A DNA stretch of 64,000 nucleotides, taken from positions 1 through 64,000 of the forward strand of contig NZ_SAYU02000012.1 of assembly GCF_004025965.2 (NCBI RefSeq). Reading direction: 5' to 3'. How positions within the stretch are numbered: the first letter of the stretch is position 1; each line of letters begins with the position of its first letter. Of this stretch, positions 34,699-43,123 are shown piece after piece. The notes below the pieces were generated by a model. The model had not been told where the DNA came from. It made no database searches and worked only from the letters and a program-made list of their open reading frames with translations. The DNA comes from Phycicoccus flavus (GTDB lineage: Bacteria > Actinomycetota > Actinomycetes > Actinomycetales > Dermatophilaceae). The position numbers and the translations under genes are program-made.

Positions 34699-35646
34699 TC
34701 AGGTCGGAACGCGGACCATGCCCTCCTGGGCGACGGTGGCGACGAGCGTGCCGTCGGCGCCGAACATCCGGCCCAGCCCGAGCCCGCGGCCGCTCTGCGC
34801 CGACGGTGAGCGCTGGGCGTACAGCACCCAGTCGTCGGCGCGGGCGGCCCGGTGGAACCACATCGCGTGGTCCAGGCTCGCCATCTTCAGGCCCCGGGTC
34901 GTCCACGGGATGCCGTGCTTGCGCATGACCGGCTCGAGCAGGCTGTAGTCGGAGGCGTAGGCGAGGACGGCCTCGTGCACCAGCGGGTCGTCCGGGAGGG
35001 CGCCGACGGTGCGCATCCACACGTGCTGCTCCGCCACCGGCTCGCCGACGCCGGTGTAGAGGTTGCCCTCGACGTGCCGCAGCTCGACGGCGCGGTCGGC
35101 GATGTGCCGGGCCCGCGCGTCGTCCACCGACCCGAGGGCCTCCTTGAGCGACGGCACGGACTCCGGCGCCGGGACCTCGGGCATCGGGTCCTGGTGGTCC
35201 AGACCGTCGTCCGGCACCTGGAACGACGCGCTCATCGACAGGATCGGCTTCCCGTGCTGGATGGCGTGGACCCGGCGGGTCGAGAAGGACCGGCCGTCGC
35301 GCATCCGCTCGACGCTGAAGGTGATCGGCCGGGTGTCGTCACCGGGGCGCATGAAGTAGGCGTGGATCGAGTGCAGGCGGCGTCGCTCACCCGGGAGGGA
35401 CTCGAGGGTGCGCCCGGACGCCACCACCCCCTGGGCCAGGACCTGGCCGCCGAACACGCGCCCGTGCGGCTGCTTCTGGCTGGCCCCCCGGAAGAGCGTG
35501 ATGTCCTCGGCGAAGGTCTCCGGCAGCGTGATCCCCGGGTCGGAGTCGACGTGCCGGGGCTCGACGCGGACCTGGGCCGACCCGAGCTGCTCGAGGTCGA
35601 GCGTCGCGAGCAGGTCGACGAGGGAGGAGGGCGGGTCGGGGGTCAC
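34699..35646 (-). CDS. tesB: Acyl-CoA thioesterase II (TesB)
   Basis: Double-hotdog thioesterase, 315 residues, hydrolysing acyl-CoA to free acid and CoA. N-terminal hotdog: ITLFRGASQKQPHGRVFGGQ and VLAQGVVASGRTL (the active-site Asp/Gln region of this fold), LHSIHAYFMRPGD, FSTRRVHAIQHGKPILSMSA. C-terminal hotdog: AYASDYSLLEPVMRKHG and MASLDHAMWFHR with the conserved D-H, then YAQRSPSAQSGRGLGLGRMF. The GTG at 35646 (MTPDPPSS) is chosen because TAGGGT lies exactly 7 nt upstream on the minus strand. Single gene, convergent with treZ. Confidence 0.93.
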   Translation of the reverse strand: MTPDPPSSLVDLLATLDLEQLGSAQVRVEPRHVDSDPGITLPETFAEDITLFRGASQKQPHGRVFGGQVLAQGVVASGRTLESLPGERRRLHSIHAYFMRPGDDTRPITFSVERMRDGRSFSTRRVHAIQHGKPILSMSASFQVPDDGLDHQDPMPEVPAPESVPSLKEALGSVDDARARHIADRAVELRHVEGNLYTGVGEPVAEQHVWMRTVGALPDDPLVHEAVLAYASDYSLLEPVMRKHGIPWTTRGLKMASLDHAMWFHRAARADDWVLYAQRSPSAQSGRGLGLGRMFGADGTLVATVAQEGMVRVPT

Positions 35647-35653
35647 GCGCGTC

Positions 35654-35659
35654 ACCCTA
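35654..35659 (-). promoter_or_regulatory. -10 box for tesB (leaderless)
   Basis: TAGGGT on the minus strand, 7 nt before the GTG at 35646. Confidence 0.55.
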
Positions 35660-35678
35660 TCCAGGCCGGCCCGCCCGG

Positions 35679-37160
35679 CTACGCGACGATCGGACGGGGC
35701 CCGGAGGCGGCCCGGACACCGCCCCGGCCGACGGGTCGCCGCCCCCCGGTGCGCAGCCGCGCCGCGGCCCGCGCCAGGCGCGTCACCACCTCCGTCATCG
35801 TCTCCGGCGGCAGGGCGTGCGGCAGCCGCAGCCGCCCGTCGAGGCCGCCGTGGACGGCGAACCGGGGGCCCGGGGCGAGGACGAGCCCCTCGTCCTCGGC
35901 GGCGGCGGCCAGGGCGGTGGCGCCGAGGTCGTCGGGCAGCGCGCACCACAGCGAGAGCCCGCCGCGGGGGACCGTGAAGGCGAGGTCCGGGAGCTCGCGG
36001 CGCAGCGCCTGCGCCAGCGCGGTCCGCGAGGTGCGCAGGGCGTCGAGGTGCTCGGGGGCGGGGGTCGGGCGTTCGCGCAGCAGCTCGAGGAGGACGAGCT
36101 GCTCGAGCACCGGCGCCCCGAGGTCGCCGGTGACCCGGGCCTCGACGTGCCGGGTGAGCGCGCCCCGGGGGACGCGCAGCCACCCGGTGCGCAGGCCGCC
36201 CCAGTGCGACTTCGACGCCCCGCCGACGAGCAGCGCCGAGGGGGAGTGCGCCGCGAACGGCAGCGGCAGGGGCTCGCCCCCGGAGAGGTCGATGTCGACG
36301 ACGGACTCGTCGACGACGGCGACCGTGCCGACGCGGTCGAGCGACGCGGCCAGGTGGGCGCGCCCGGCGTCGTCCAGCAGGGCCCCGGTCGGGTTGTGGA
36401 AGTCGGGGATGAGGAAGGCCGCTCGGGCCGCGGTGCGCCGGACGACGACCTGCGCCTCCTCCAGGTCCCAGCCCTCGGGGTCGACGGCGAGCGTCGTGAG
36501 GCGGGCGCCCGCCCCGCGCAGGGCGTCGACGGTGTTGGGGAAGGACGGGTTCTCGACGAGCACCCGGTCCGCGCGGCCGACGACGGCGCGGACCGCGATC
36601 CCGACGGCCGCGAGCGACCCGCTCGTGACGAGCACCTGGTCGGCGGTGGTCGGCAGCCCGCGAGCGGTGTACCGCGCCGCGATGACCTCCCGCAGCTCCG
36701 GGACCCCGACGGTGAGGTAGCCGGTGCCGGCGAGGAAGGCGGGCAGCCGCTCGAGGGCCCGCTCGTACGCCTCGAGGATCCCCGCCGGCGCCCGGCCCGC
36801 GGCGCAGGTGAGGTCGAGGACGCCCTCGGCGACCTCGCGGTGGTAGAGCCCGCCGCTCGCGCGGTCACGCTCGCCGTGGGGGAGCGCGGTCACCGAGCCG
36901 CTGCCGCGGCGCGAGACGAGGTAGCCGCTCTCCCGGAGCAGGTCGTAGGCGCGGGTGACCGTGGTCCGGCTGACCTCGAGCGCGGTGGTGAGGTCGCGCT
37001 CGCTCGGCACCTTCGCGCCGACGGGGATCCGGCCGTCGGCGACGGCACGGCGCAGCGCGTCGGCGAGGGCGCGGTAGGCGGGACGCGACGCGGACACGTC
37101 GCCGACGAGGCGGGCGGTGCGGGCGGCGCTGACCGAGGCGGGGGCGGACACGAAGGCCAC
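35679..37160 (-). CDS. yczR: MocR-family GntR/aminotransferase regulator, YczR type
   Basis: 493 residues. N-terminal GntR winged helix (ADALRRAVADGRIPVGAKVP, SERDLTTALEVSRTTVTRAY, LLRESGYLVSRRGSGSV), then a class I aminotransferase fold: GTGYLTVGVPELREVIAARY, VLVTSGSLAAVGIAV, PDFHNPTGALLDD (PLP-binding Asn/Asp region), VVDESVVDIDL and the PLP-Lys in LVGGASKSHWGGLRTGW. MocR proteins use PLP as effector sensor rather than doing catalysis. Divergent from yczE, the usual partner in actinobacteria, so it most likely controls yczE and itself. Confidence 0.92.
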   Translation of the reverse strand: MAFVSAPASVSAARTARLVGDVSASRPAYRALADALRRAVADGRIPVGAKVPSERDLTTALEVSRTTVTRAYDLLRESGYLVSRRGSGSVTALPHGERDRASGGLYHREVAEGVLDLTCAAGRAPAGILEAYERALERLPAFLAGTGYLTVGVPELREVIAARYTARGLPTTADQVLVTSGSLAAVGIAVRAVVGRADRVLVENPSFPNTVDALRGAGARLTTLAVDPEGWDLEEAQVVVRRTAARAAFLIPDFHNPTGALLDDAGRAHLAASLDRVGTVAVVDESVVDIDLSGGEPLPLPFAAHSPSALLVGGASKSHWGGLRTGWLRVPRGALTRHVEARVTGDLGAPVLEQLVLLELLRERPTPAPEHLDALRTSRTALAQALRRELPDLAFTVPRGGLSLWCALPDDLGATALAAAAEDEGLVLAPGPRFAVHGGLDGRLRLPHALPPETMTEVVTRLARAAARLRTGGRRPVGRGGVRAASGPRPIVA

Positions 37161-37213
37161 CGTCCCAGAAGTGGCCCTCGATTACCAGACCACCGGCGCG
37201 CATGCTGGAGCGC
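37161..37213. promoter_or_regulatory. yczR-yczE divergent control region
   Basis: Short shared region with GTGGCCCTCGATTACCAG and the outer arms GTGG (37171-37174) and CCAC (37190-37193), a weak dyad that could be the MocR site. CATGCT at 37201-37206 is a possible -10 for yczE. Confidence 0.35.
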
Positions 37214-38047
37214 GTGACCCCGATGCAGCTGCTCCGCCACGGCACCGCCCGGCGGGTCCCCCTCGTCCCGATGACGCCGCTCCAGCAGGTCCGGGCCGGG
37301 CGTCTGCCGCGCCGGCTCGTCCAGCTCGTCGTCGGCCTCGTGCTCTTCGGCGCGACGATGGCGCTCATCCTGCGGGCCGGTCTCGGCCTAGAGCCGTGGG
37401 GCGTCCTCACCTACGGCCTCATCCAGCACGTGCCGGTCTCCTACGGCGCGATGGTGGTCATCAGCTCGTTCGTCGTCCTGCTCCTGTGGATCCCCCTGCG
37501 GCAGTGGCCGGGGCTCGGCACCGTGGCGAACGCGCTCGTCGTCGGGCTGGCGACCGACGCGACGCTGGCGCTCGTGCCCCCGGTCGAGGGGCTCGCGCGG
37601 CAGGTGCCGCTCATGCTGCTCGGTGTCGTCGGCAACGGGGTCGCGGGGGCCCTGTACATCGGCAGCCAGCTGGGGCCCGGCCCGCGCGACGGACTGATGA
37701 CCGGCCTGCACCGCCGCACCGGGCGCTCGGTGCGGCTCGTGCGCACCGCCCTGGAGGTCACCGTCGTGGCCGTCGGCTGGCTCCTCGGCGGGGTGCTCGG
37801 TGTCGGCACGGTCGTCTACGCCCTGCTCGTCGGGCCGGTGGTGCAGGCGTTCCTCCCGCTGCTCACGGTGCCCGTCGACCCGCCGGCGCCGCGTCAGTCG
37901 GAGTCGTCGAGCTTGCGGGCGTCCGGCTCGTGCCGCCAGGACCACACCGCCGCCGCGAGCGCGGAGGTCAGCAGCACCAACGACACCGCGAGCGCCCAGC
38001 GCAGCGCCGACCCGGGGTCGGACACCCGGGAGACCGCCACCTGGTAG
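37214..38047 (+). CDS. yczE: YczE/YitT-like integral membrane protein
   Basis: Five-helix membrane protein of the YczE family: VQLVVGLVLFGATMALILRA, GLGLEPWGVLTYGLIQ, VVISSFVVLLLWIPLRQW, LMLLGVVGNGVAGALYIGSQ and TVVAVGWLLGGVLGVGTVV. GPGPRDGLMTGLHRRTGRSV is the conserved cytoplasmic loop. Function unproven; often controlled by the adjacent YczR. Start: GTG at 37214 has CATGCT 7 nt upstream; the ATG at 37202 is the alternative. The conserved protein ends near base 37890, but the frame continues as a Ser/Ala-rich tail of about 50 residues to 38047, antisense to the end of the MFS gene (154-bp overlap). Confidence 0.82.
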   Translation: MTPMQLLRHGTARRVPLVPMTPLQQVRAGRLPRRLVQLVVGLVLFGATMALILRAGLGLEPWGVLTYGLIQHVPVSYGAMVVISSFVVLLLWIPLRQWPGLGTVANALVVGLATDATLALVPPVEGLARQVPLMLLGVVGNGVAGALYIGSQLGPGPRDGLMTGLHRRTGRSVRLVRTALEVTVVAVGWLLGGVLGVGTVVYALLVGPVVQAFLPLLTVPVDPPAPRQSESSSLRASGSCRQDHTAAASAEVSSTNDTASAQRSADPGSDTRETATW

Positions 38048-39360
38048 GCGGTCATGATGACCGCGGCCCCGATGGCGGCCCCGATCCGCTGTCCGGTCTG
38101 GAGGGCGCCGCCCGCCGCGCCGCCCATCCGCGTCGGGACCTCGTCGAGCGAGAGGGTGATGTTCGGCGACACGGTGGCGCCGCCGCCGAGCCCGGCGACG
38201 AGCAGGGGGGCCGCGACGAGCAGCCACATCCACGGGCTGCCCTCCGAGGCCGGGCCGAGGACGGCGAGGACGACGATGCCGGAGATCATCACGGCCAGCG
38301 AGCCCACGGTGAGGGGGCGGCCGACCTTGCTGACGAGCCGCCCGGCCAGCGGCGAGGCCACCGCCGACCCCACGGCGAACGGCGTGAGCAGCAGGCCCGC
38401 GTGCAGCGGCGAGTACCCGAGTCCGTCCTGGAAGTACACGCTGAGCACGAGGAAGATGCCGGTGAAGCCGGTGAAGTACAGGCTGCCGATGATGATGCCG
38501 CTCGCGTACCCCGGCGTCGTGCGCAGCAGCGACAGGTCGAGCAGCGGGGCGCCGTCGTCGGCGACCACGGCACGCTCGTGCCGGACGAACGCGACCCCGA
38601 GGACCGGGACGAGCACGAGCAGCACGAGCGGCCAGCGCTGCCCGGTCTCGATGCTCACCACCGGGTAGAGCAGCGCGAGGACGGTGCCGCCGAGCAGCAG
38701 CGCGCCGCGGACGTCGAGGCGGGTGTCGGGCGGGCCGTCGTCGTCGACGCGTCCCGGCACGAGCCTGGCGATGGCGACGAGCAGCACGGCGCCGATCGGC
38801 ACGTTGACGAGGAAGATCCAGCGCCAGCCGTTCTCCTCGCCGAAGGCGGCGATGAGCAGCCCACCGGCGATGGGCCCGATGGCGGAGGAGATCGAGACGG
38901 TGAGGCCGAACAGGCCGAAGGCGATGCCGCGCTCGCGGCCGCTGAAGAGGGACTGGATGAGCCCCGAGCTCTGCGGGGTGAGCAGCCCCGCGGCGAACCC
39001 CTGGACGAGCCGGGCGGCGACGAGCACCACGACGTGCGGTGCGAGCCCCGCGGTGGCGCTGGCCAGCACGAACCCGATCAGGCCCAGGGACATCATCCGG
39101 CGCCGGCCGTAGGCGTCCCCGAGGCGGCCGCCCATGACGAGGACGAGCCCGAGGGCGAGCGCGTACCCCGAGACCACCCACTGGATCGCGCCCGCCGACG
39201 TGTCCAGCCCGGTGCGCATCGAGGGGATGGCGACGTTGACGATGGTCACGTCGAGCAGGACCATGAAGCCGACGGTCAGGGTGACCCCGAGGACCCGCCA
39301 CCGCTGCGGGTCGGGCGTCGACGGCGTCGTGGACGCCCGTTCCTCGGTCTCCTGGCTCAC
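37894..39360 (-). CDS. MFS exporter, DHA2 (EmrB/QacA) family
   Basis: 488-residue, 14-helix drug/proton antiporter type. N-terminal ITLTVGFMVLLDVTIVNVAI-like first helix with the DHA2 motif D1 (LDVTIVNVALP here LDVTIVNVAIPSM), motif A in GGRLGDAYGRRRM between helices 2 and 3, and motif C-like GPIAGGLLIAAFGEENGWRW in helix 5. WIFLVNVPIGAVLL is also a DHA2 signature. The GTG at 39360 has TAGCGT 6 nt upstream on the minus strand, indicating a leaderless start. No regulator gene is adjacent. Substrate unknown; family members export dyes, antibiotics or small metabolites. Confidence 0.92.
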   Translation of the reverse strand: MSQETEERASTTPSTPDPQRWRVLGVTLTVGFMVLLDVTIVNVAIPSMRTGLDTSAGAIQWVVSGYALALGLVLVMGGRLGDAYGRRRMMSLGLIGFVLASATAGLAPHVVVLVAARLVQGFAAGLLTPQSSGLIQSLFSGRERGIAFGLFGLTVSISSAIGPIAGGLLIAAFGEENGWRWIFLVNVPIGAVLLVAIARLVPGRVDDDGPPDTRLDVRGALLLGGTVLALLYPVVSIETGQRWPLVLLVLVPVLGVAFVRHERAVVADDGAPLLDLSLLRTTPGYASGIIIGSLYFTGFTGIFLVLSVYFQDGLGYSPLHAGLLLTPFAVGSAVASPLAGRLVSKVGRPLTVGSLAVMISGIVVLAVLGPASEGSPWMWLLVAAPLLVAGLGGGATVSPNITLSLDEVPTRMGGAAGGALQTGQRIGAAIGAAVIMTAYQVAVSRVSDPGSALRWALAVSLVLLTSALAAAVWSWRHEPDARKLDDSD

Positions 39361-39618
39361 CCATCCACGCTACGCCGCGTCCCCACGCCTCCGTGCCCAC
39401 ACCCCCGACCCTCGACAGGGCCCTCGGGGGACGCCGGGACGGACGCCCCCGCGCCGGTGAGCGCCTACCGGCCGGTCACAATGTCGTCACGTCGCCCACC
39501 GACACTCCCGGACCTCTGCTGCCGCCGCCGTCCGTCGTGCTAACTTCCGGCCACCGCGGTTGCACCGACGCAGCCGGACCCACAGCGTTCCCACGCAAGG
39601 ACACCCCTCGGAGGGCAG
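39361..39618 (+). promoter_or_regulatory. livK upstream region with promoter and RBS
   Basis: No gene in 258 bp. TAACTT (39541-39546) is a plausible -10 for livK, leaving a leader of about 65 nt. GGAGGG (39610-39615) is the ribosome-binding site and can pair with the upstream CCCCTC (39604-39609) in a small hairpin. The minus-strand -10 of the MFS gene lies at 39367-39372. Confidence 0.45.
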
Positions 39619-40779
39619 ATGAACCGCACCACCCGCACCTGGCGCGTCGGGGCCGTCGCGATGGCGGCCGGCCTGGCGCTCACCGCCTGCGGCAGCAGCG
39701 ACGACGGCGGCGGCTCGGGCGACAGCAGCAGCAGCGGCGGAGGGGGCAGCGACTGCACCGAGCAGAACCTCGCCTTCCTCGGCGCCCTCACCGGCGACGC
39801 CGGCGCCCTCGGCGTCAACATGACCAACGGCATCCAGCTCGCGGTCGACGAGTACAACAAGGACGCCGAGTGCAAGGTGGGCCTGAAGAAGTTCGACTCC
39901 CAGGGCAGCCCCGACAAGGCGCCCGCGCTCGCCACCCAGATCGTCGGCGACGACACGATCATCGGCCTCGTGGGCCCCGGCTTCTCCGGTGAGTCCCTCG
40001 CCACGGGCAAGACCTTCTTCGAGGCCGGCATGCCGTCGGTCTCGCCCTCGGCGACCAACGTGACGATCACCGACCAGGGCTGGACCACGTGGCACCGCGT
40101 CATCGGCAACGACAACGCCCAGGGCGAGGCCGACGCGAAGTACCTCATGGACACGGTCAAGGCCAAGAAGGTCTACGTCGTCGACGACGCCCAGGACTAC
40201 AGCGTCGGCCTCTCGACCGTCGTCAAGGACAGCCTCGGCAGCGCCGTCACCGGCTCCGACCAGATCCAGGTCGGCCAGACCGACATGTCCGCGGTCGTCA
40301 CCAAGGTGACCGCGGCCAAGGCCGACGCGGTCTTCTACGGCGGGTACTACACCGAGGCCGGCCTGCTCGTGAAGCAGCTGCGCCAGGCGGGCTGGAAGGG
40401 CACCTTCATGTCCGGCGACGGCTCGCAGGACCCGGCGTTCGTCAAGGTCGCCGGCCAGGCCGCCAACGGGGCGGTCCTCTCCGCCCCCGCCGCCCCGGCC
40501 CCGGCCGACTTCGCCGCCAAGGTCAAGGAGGCCACCGGCAACGACGCGGGCCTCTACACGACGCAGTCCTACGACGCGGCGAACATCTTCCTCCAGGCCA
40601 TCAAGGACGGGAAGACCGAGCCGAAGGACATCAACGACTTCATCGGCTCCTACGACAGCGAGGGCGTCAGCGGTCCGATCTCGTTCGACGAGAAGGGCGA
40701 CATCAAGACCTCGAAGATCTACGCCTACGAGGTCAAGAACGGCAAGATGGACGTCGAGAACCCGACCGCCATCGAGTGA
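39619..40779 (+). CDS. livK: Branched-chain amino-acid ABC transporter substrate-binding lipoprotein
   Basis: 386 residues. Signal peptide ending in lipobox LTAC with lipidated Cys24, then a Gly/Ser/Asp-rich tether (GSSDDGGGSGDSSSSGGGG) and a type I periplasmic-binding fold: NLAFLGALTGDAGALGVNMT, IQLAVDEYNKDAECKVGL, ALATQIVGDDTIIGLVGPGF, SPSATNVTITDQGWTTWHRV, and TAAKADAVFYGGYYTEAGLL. It captures the substrate outside the membrane for the LivHM channel. Leu/Ile/Val is the usual ligand, but related systems take urea, amides or other amino acids. First gene of livKHMGF. Confidence 0.94.
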   Translation: MNRTTRTWRVGAVAMAAGLALTACGSSDDGGGSGDSSSSGGGGSDCTEQNLAFLGALTGDAGALGVNMTNGIQLAVDEYNKDAECKVGLKKFDSQGSPDKAPALATQIVGDDTIIGLVGPGFSGESLATGKTFFEAGMPSVSPSATNVTITDQGWTTWHRVIGNDNAQGEADAKYLMDTVKAKKVYVVDDAQDYSVGLSTVVKDSLGSAVTGSDQIQVGQTDMSAVVTKVTAAKADAVFYGGYYTEAGLLVKQLRQAGWKGTFMSGDGSQDPAFVKVAGQAANGAVLSAPAAPAPADFAAKVKEATGNDAGLYTTQSYDAANIFLQAIKDGKTEPKDINDFIGSYDSEGVSGPISFDEKGDIKTSKIYAYEVKNGKMDVENPTAIE

Positions 40780-40864
40780 CCGACCGGCTCTGATCCGACC
40801 GTCGACAGCGGCCGGGGGCGCGCCCCGCCCTCGGCCGCCGTCGCTGCCCTCGTAGGGGAGTGCG

Positions 40865-41866
40865 GTGAACTTCTCGTTCCTGTTCAACAACATCATCGAG
40901 CTGAGCATCACGGGCCTGGCGCTCGGCGCGATCTACGCCCTCGTGGCGCTCGGCTACACGATGGTCTACGGCGTGCTGCAGCTCATTAACTTCGCGCACT
41001 CCGAGGTCTTCATGTACGGCACCTTCGCCGTGGCCTGGGTGTTCGTCCTGCTGCACGGCACCGAGCCGGCCACCCAGACCCTCGGCGGCACCGCCGGGCT
41101 CCTCGTCGTGGCGATCCTCGCGGCCATGGCGATGTCGGCCCTCATCGCCCTGCTCCTGGAGCGGGTCGCCTACCGGCCGCTGCTGAAGCGCAAGGCACCA
41201 CGGCTCATGGCCCTGATCTCGGCCATCGGCGCCTCCTTCGCGCTCTCCGAGCTCATGGGCCTGCGTGACCGGGTCGCCGGCTGGTTCGGCCTGCGCGAGG
41301 CCCTCGGGCCGTACGTCGCCAACGCCCGGGACATCTACCCCAACCCGGTGACCATCCAGCCGCAGACGGTCTTCACGATCGGCGGCTACGGGGTCAAGGA
41401 CGTCGACCTGCTCGTCATCGTGGCCTCGCTCCTCATGATGCTCGCGCTCGACCAGTTCGTGCGCCGCACCCGGTTCGGGCGCGGCATCCGCGCGGTGGCG
41501 CAGGACCCGGAGTCGGCGGCCCTCATGGGCGTCAACGCCACCCGGGTCATCCGCGGCACGTTCGTCCTCGGCGGCATCATGGCCGGCGCGGCGGCCGCGT
41601 TCTACATGCTCAAGGTCGGCTCCACCCGGCAGAACACCGGGTTCATCTTCGGCGTCAAGGCCTTCACCGCCGCCGTGCTCGGCGGCATCGGCAACCTGCG
41701 CGGCGCCCTCGTCGGCGGCCTCGTCCTCGGCGTCACCGAGAACTACGGCGCCGCCATCTTCGGCTCGCAGTGGAAGGACGTCGTGGCCTTCGTCCTGCTC
41801 GTCCTCATCCTCCTGGTCCGACCCACCGGCATCCTCGGTGAGTCGCTCGGAAAGGCGCGTGCGTGA
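40865..41866 (+). CDS. livH: Branched-chain amino-acid ABC transporter permease LivH
   Basis: 333-residue inner-membrane permease with eight to nine helices. Conserved segments: ELSITGLALGAIYALVALGY at the N terminus, VLQLINFAHSEVFMYG, LMALISAIGASFALSELMGL, FGRGIRAVAQDPESAALMGV (the EAA-like cytoplasmic loop contacting the ATPases) and FTAAVLGGIGNLRGALVGGL. Start GTG at 40865 with GGGGAG at 40855-40860. Ends in a 4-bp overlap with livM. Confidence 0.95.
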   Translation: MNFSFLFNNIIELSITGLALGAIYALVALGYTMVYGVLQLINFAHSEVFMYGTFAVAWVFVLLHGTEPATQTLGGTAGLLVVAILAAMAMSALIALLLERVAYRPLLKRKAPRLMALISAIGASFALSELMGLRDRVAGWFGLREALGPYVANARDIYPNPVTIQPQTVFTIGGYGVKDVDLLVIVASLLMMLALDQFVRRTRFGRGIRAVAQDPESAALMGVNATRVIRGTFVLGGIMAGAAAAFYMLKVGSTRQNTGFIFGVKAFTAAVLGGIGNLRGALVGGLVLGVTENYGAAIFGSQWKDVVAFVLLVLILLVRPTGILGESLGKARA

Positions 41867-43122
41867 TGGGCGTCGTGGAGAACCTCCGGCAGAACGCCGC
41901 GTCGTCCGGCGCCGCCGCTCGTCTGCGTGAGGGGGGCGCCACGGCCGGCCGCGGGGTGCGCACCGGCCTGGAGCGGATGCACGACGGGTGGGCGAGGCTG
42001 CCGCGCGGCGCGCGCATCGCGCTCACCGTGCTGCTCGTCATCCTCGTGTACCTCCTGCCCCTCATCCGGCCGCCGGTCATCACGACCCAGCAGATCGACT
42101 TCGGCGGGGTGATGTTCGGTGTCGCCGCCCTCGCCCTCGTGGCCGTCGGGCTCAACATCGTCATCGGCTACGCCGGCCTCCTGGACCTCGGCTACGTCGG
42201 GTTCTACGCCATCGGCGCGTACACGACGGGCGTCCTCACCTCGCTGCACGCGTCCTGGCCGTTCTTCCTCGCCCTGCCGGTCGCCGTCGGCGTGACGATG
42301 TTCAGCGGTCTGCTGCTCGGCTGGCCGACCCTACGGGTCCGCGGCGACTACCTGGCCATCGTCACCCTGGGCTTCGGGGAGATCATCCGGCTGGCCGTCA
42401 CCAACCTCGGCTGGGTCGGCGCCGCCCGCGGCATCAAGGACATCCCGCACCCGCCGAACATCGGACCGGACCCCGAGCCGCCGTTCGGCACCGGCGGGCT
42501 GTTCAACATCCCCGCCCTGCAGTGGGACGGCCTCGTGCCCTCCCTCGACACCGGCCGCGAGACCCCGTTCCTCGTGTTCGGTGCCGTCAGTGCCGTGCCG
42601 TACTACTGGCTCGTCCTCAGCTTCCTCATCCTCATCCTCTTCGCCGACCGGCTCGTCAAGGACAGCCGGGTGGGCCGGGCCTGGGAGGCCACCCGCGAGG
42701 ACGAGGACGCCGCCGAGCTCATGGGCGTCCCCACCTTCCGCTTCAAGCTCCTCGCGTTCGCGCTCGGCGCCGCCATCGGCGGGCTGTCCGGGTCGCTGTA
42801 CGCCAGCAGCCAGAGCGGCTACATCAACCCGCAGAGCTTCCCGCTGCTCCTGTCCATCCTCTTCGTCGCCGCCGTCTTCGTCGGCGGCGCGGGCAGCCGG
42901 TGGGGCGCGGTCGTCGGCGGCACCCTCGTCGCCTACCTGCCCGAGCGCTTCCGCGAGTTCGCCGACTGGCGCCTGCTCGTCTTCGGCCTGGCCCTGATGA
43001 TCCTGCCGGTGTACCGGCCCGAGGGGCTCGTCCCGGCCCGCCGCACGCTGCGGGCCCGGGCCGCCGACAAGGAGATCGAGCATCTCGAGGGACGCGACGA
43101 GGCACCGAGGCAGGTGGTCTGA
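41863..43122 (+). CDS. livM: Branched-chain amino-acid ABC transporter permease LivM
   Basis: 419-residue permease. A 60-residue charged cytoplasmic N-terminal extension precedes the membrane core (ALTVLLVILVYLLPLIRPPV). Conserved: LVAVGLNIVIGYAGLLDLGY, VGFYAIGAYTTGVL, GDYLAIVTLGFGEIIRLAVT, the EAA-like loop GRAWEATREDEDAAELMGV, FKLLAFALGAAIGGLSGSLY and LFVAAVFVGGAGSRWGAVVG. GTG at 41863 overlaps the livH stop and has GGAAAGG 7 nt upstream; ATG at 41866 is an equally possible start. Confidence 0.94.
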   Translation: MMGVVENLRQNAASSGAAARLREGGATAGRGVRTGLERMHDGWARLPRGARIALTVLLVILVYLLPLIRPPVITTQQIDFGGVMFGVAALALVAVGLNIVIGYAGLLDLGYVGFYAIGAYTTGVLTSLHASWPFFLALPVAVGVTMFSGLLLGWPTLRVRGDYLAIVTLGFGEIIRLAVTNLGWVGAARGIKDIPHPPNIGPDPEPPFGTGGLFNIPALQWDGLVPSLDTGRETPFLVFGAVSAVPYYWLVLSFLILILFADRLVKDSRVGRAWEATREDEDAAELMGVPTFRFKLLAFALGAAIGGLSGSLYASSQSGYINPQSFPLLLSILFVAAVFVGGAGSRWGAVVGGTLVAYLPERFREFADWRLLVFGLALMILPVYRPEGLVPARRTLRARAADKEIEHLEGRDEAPRQVV

Positions 43123-43123
43123 G

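Noticed and set aside
37117-39543. Very long plus-strand frame across yczE and the MFS gene
   Set aside because: Compositional shadow of the minus-strand MFS gene; no recognisable domain.
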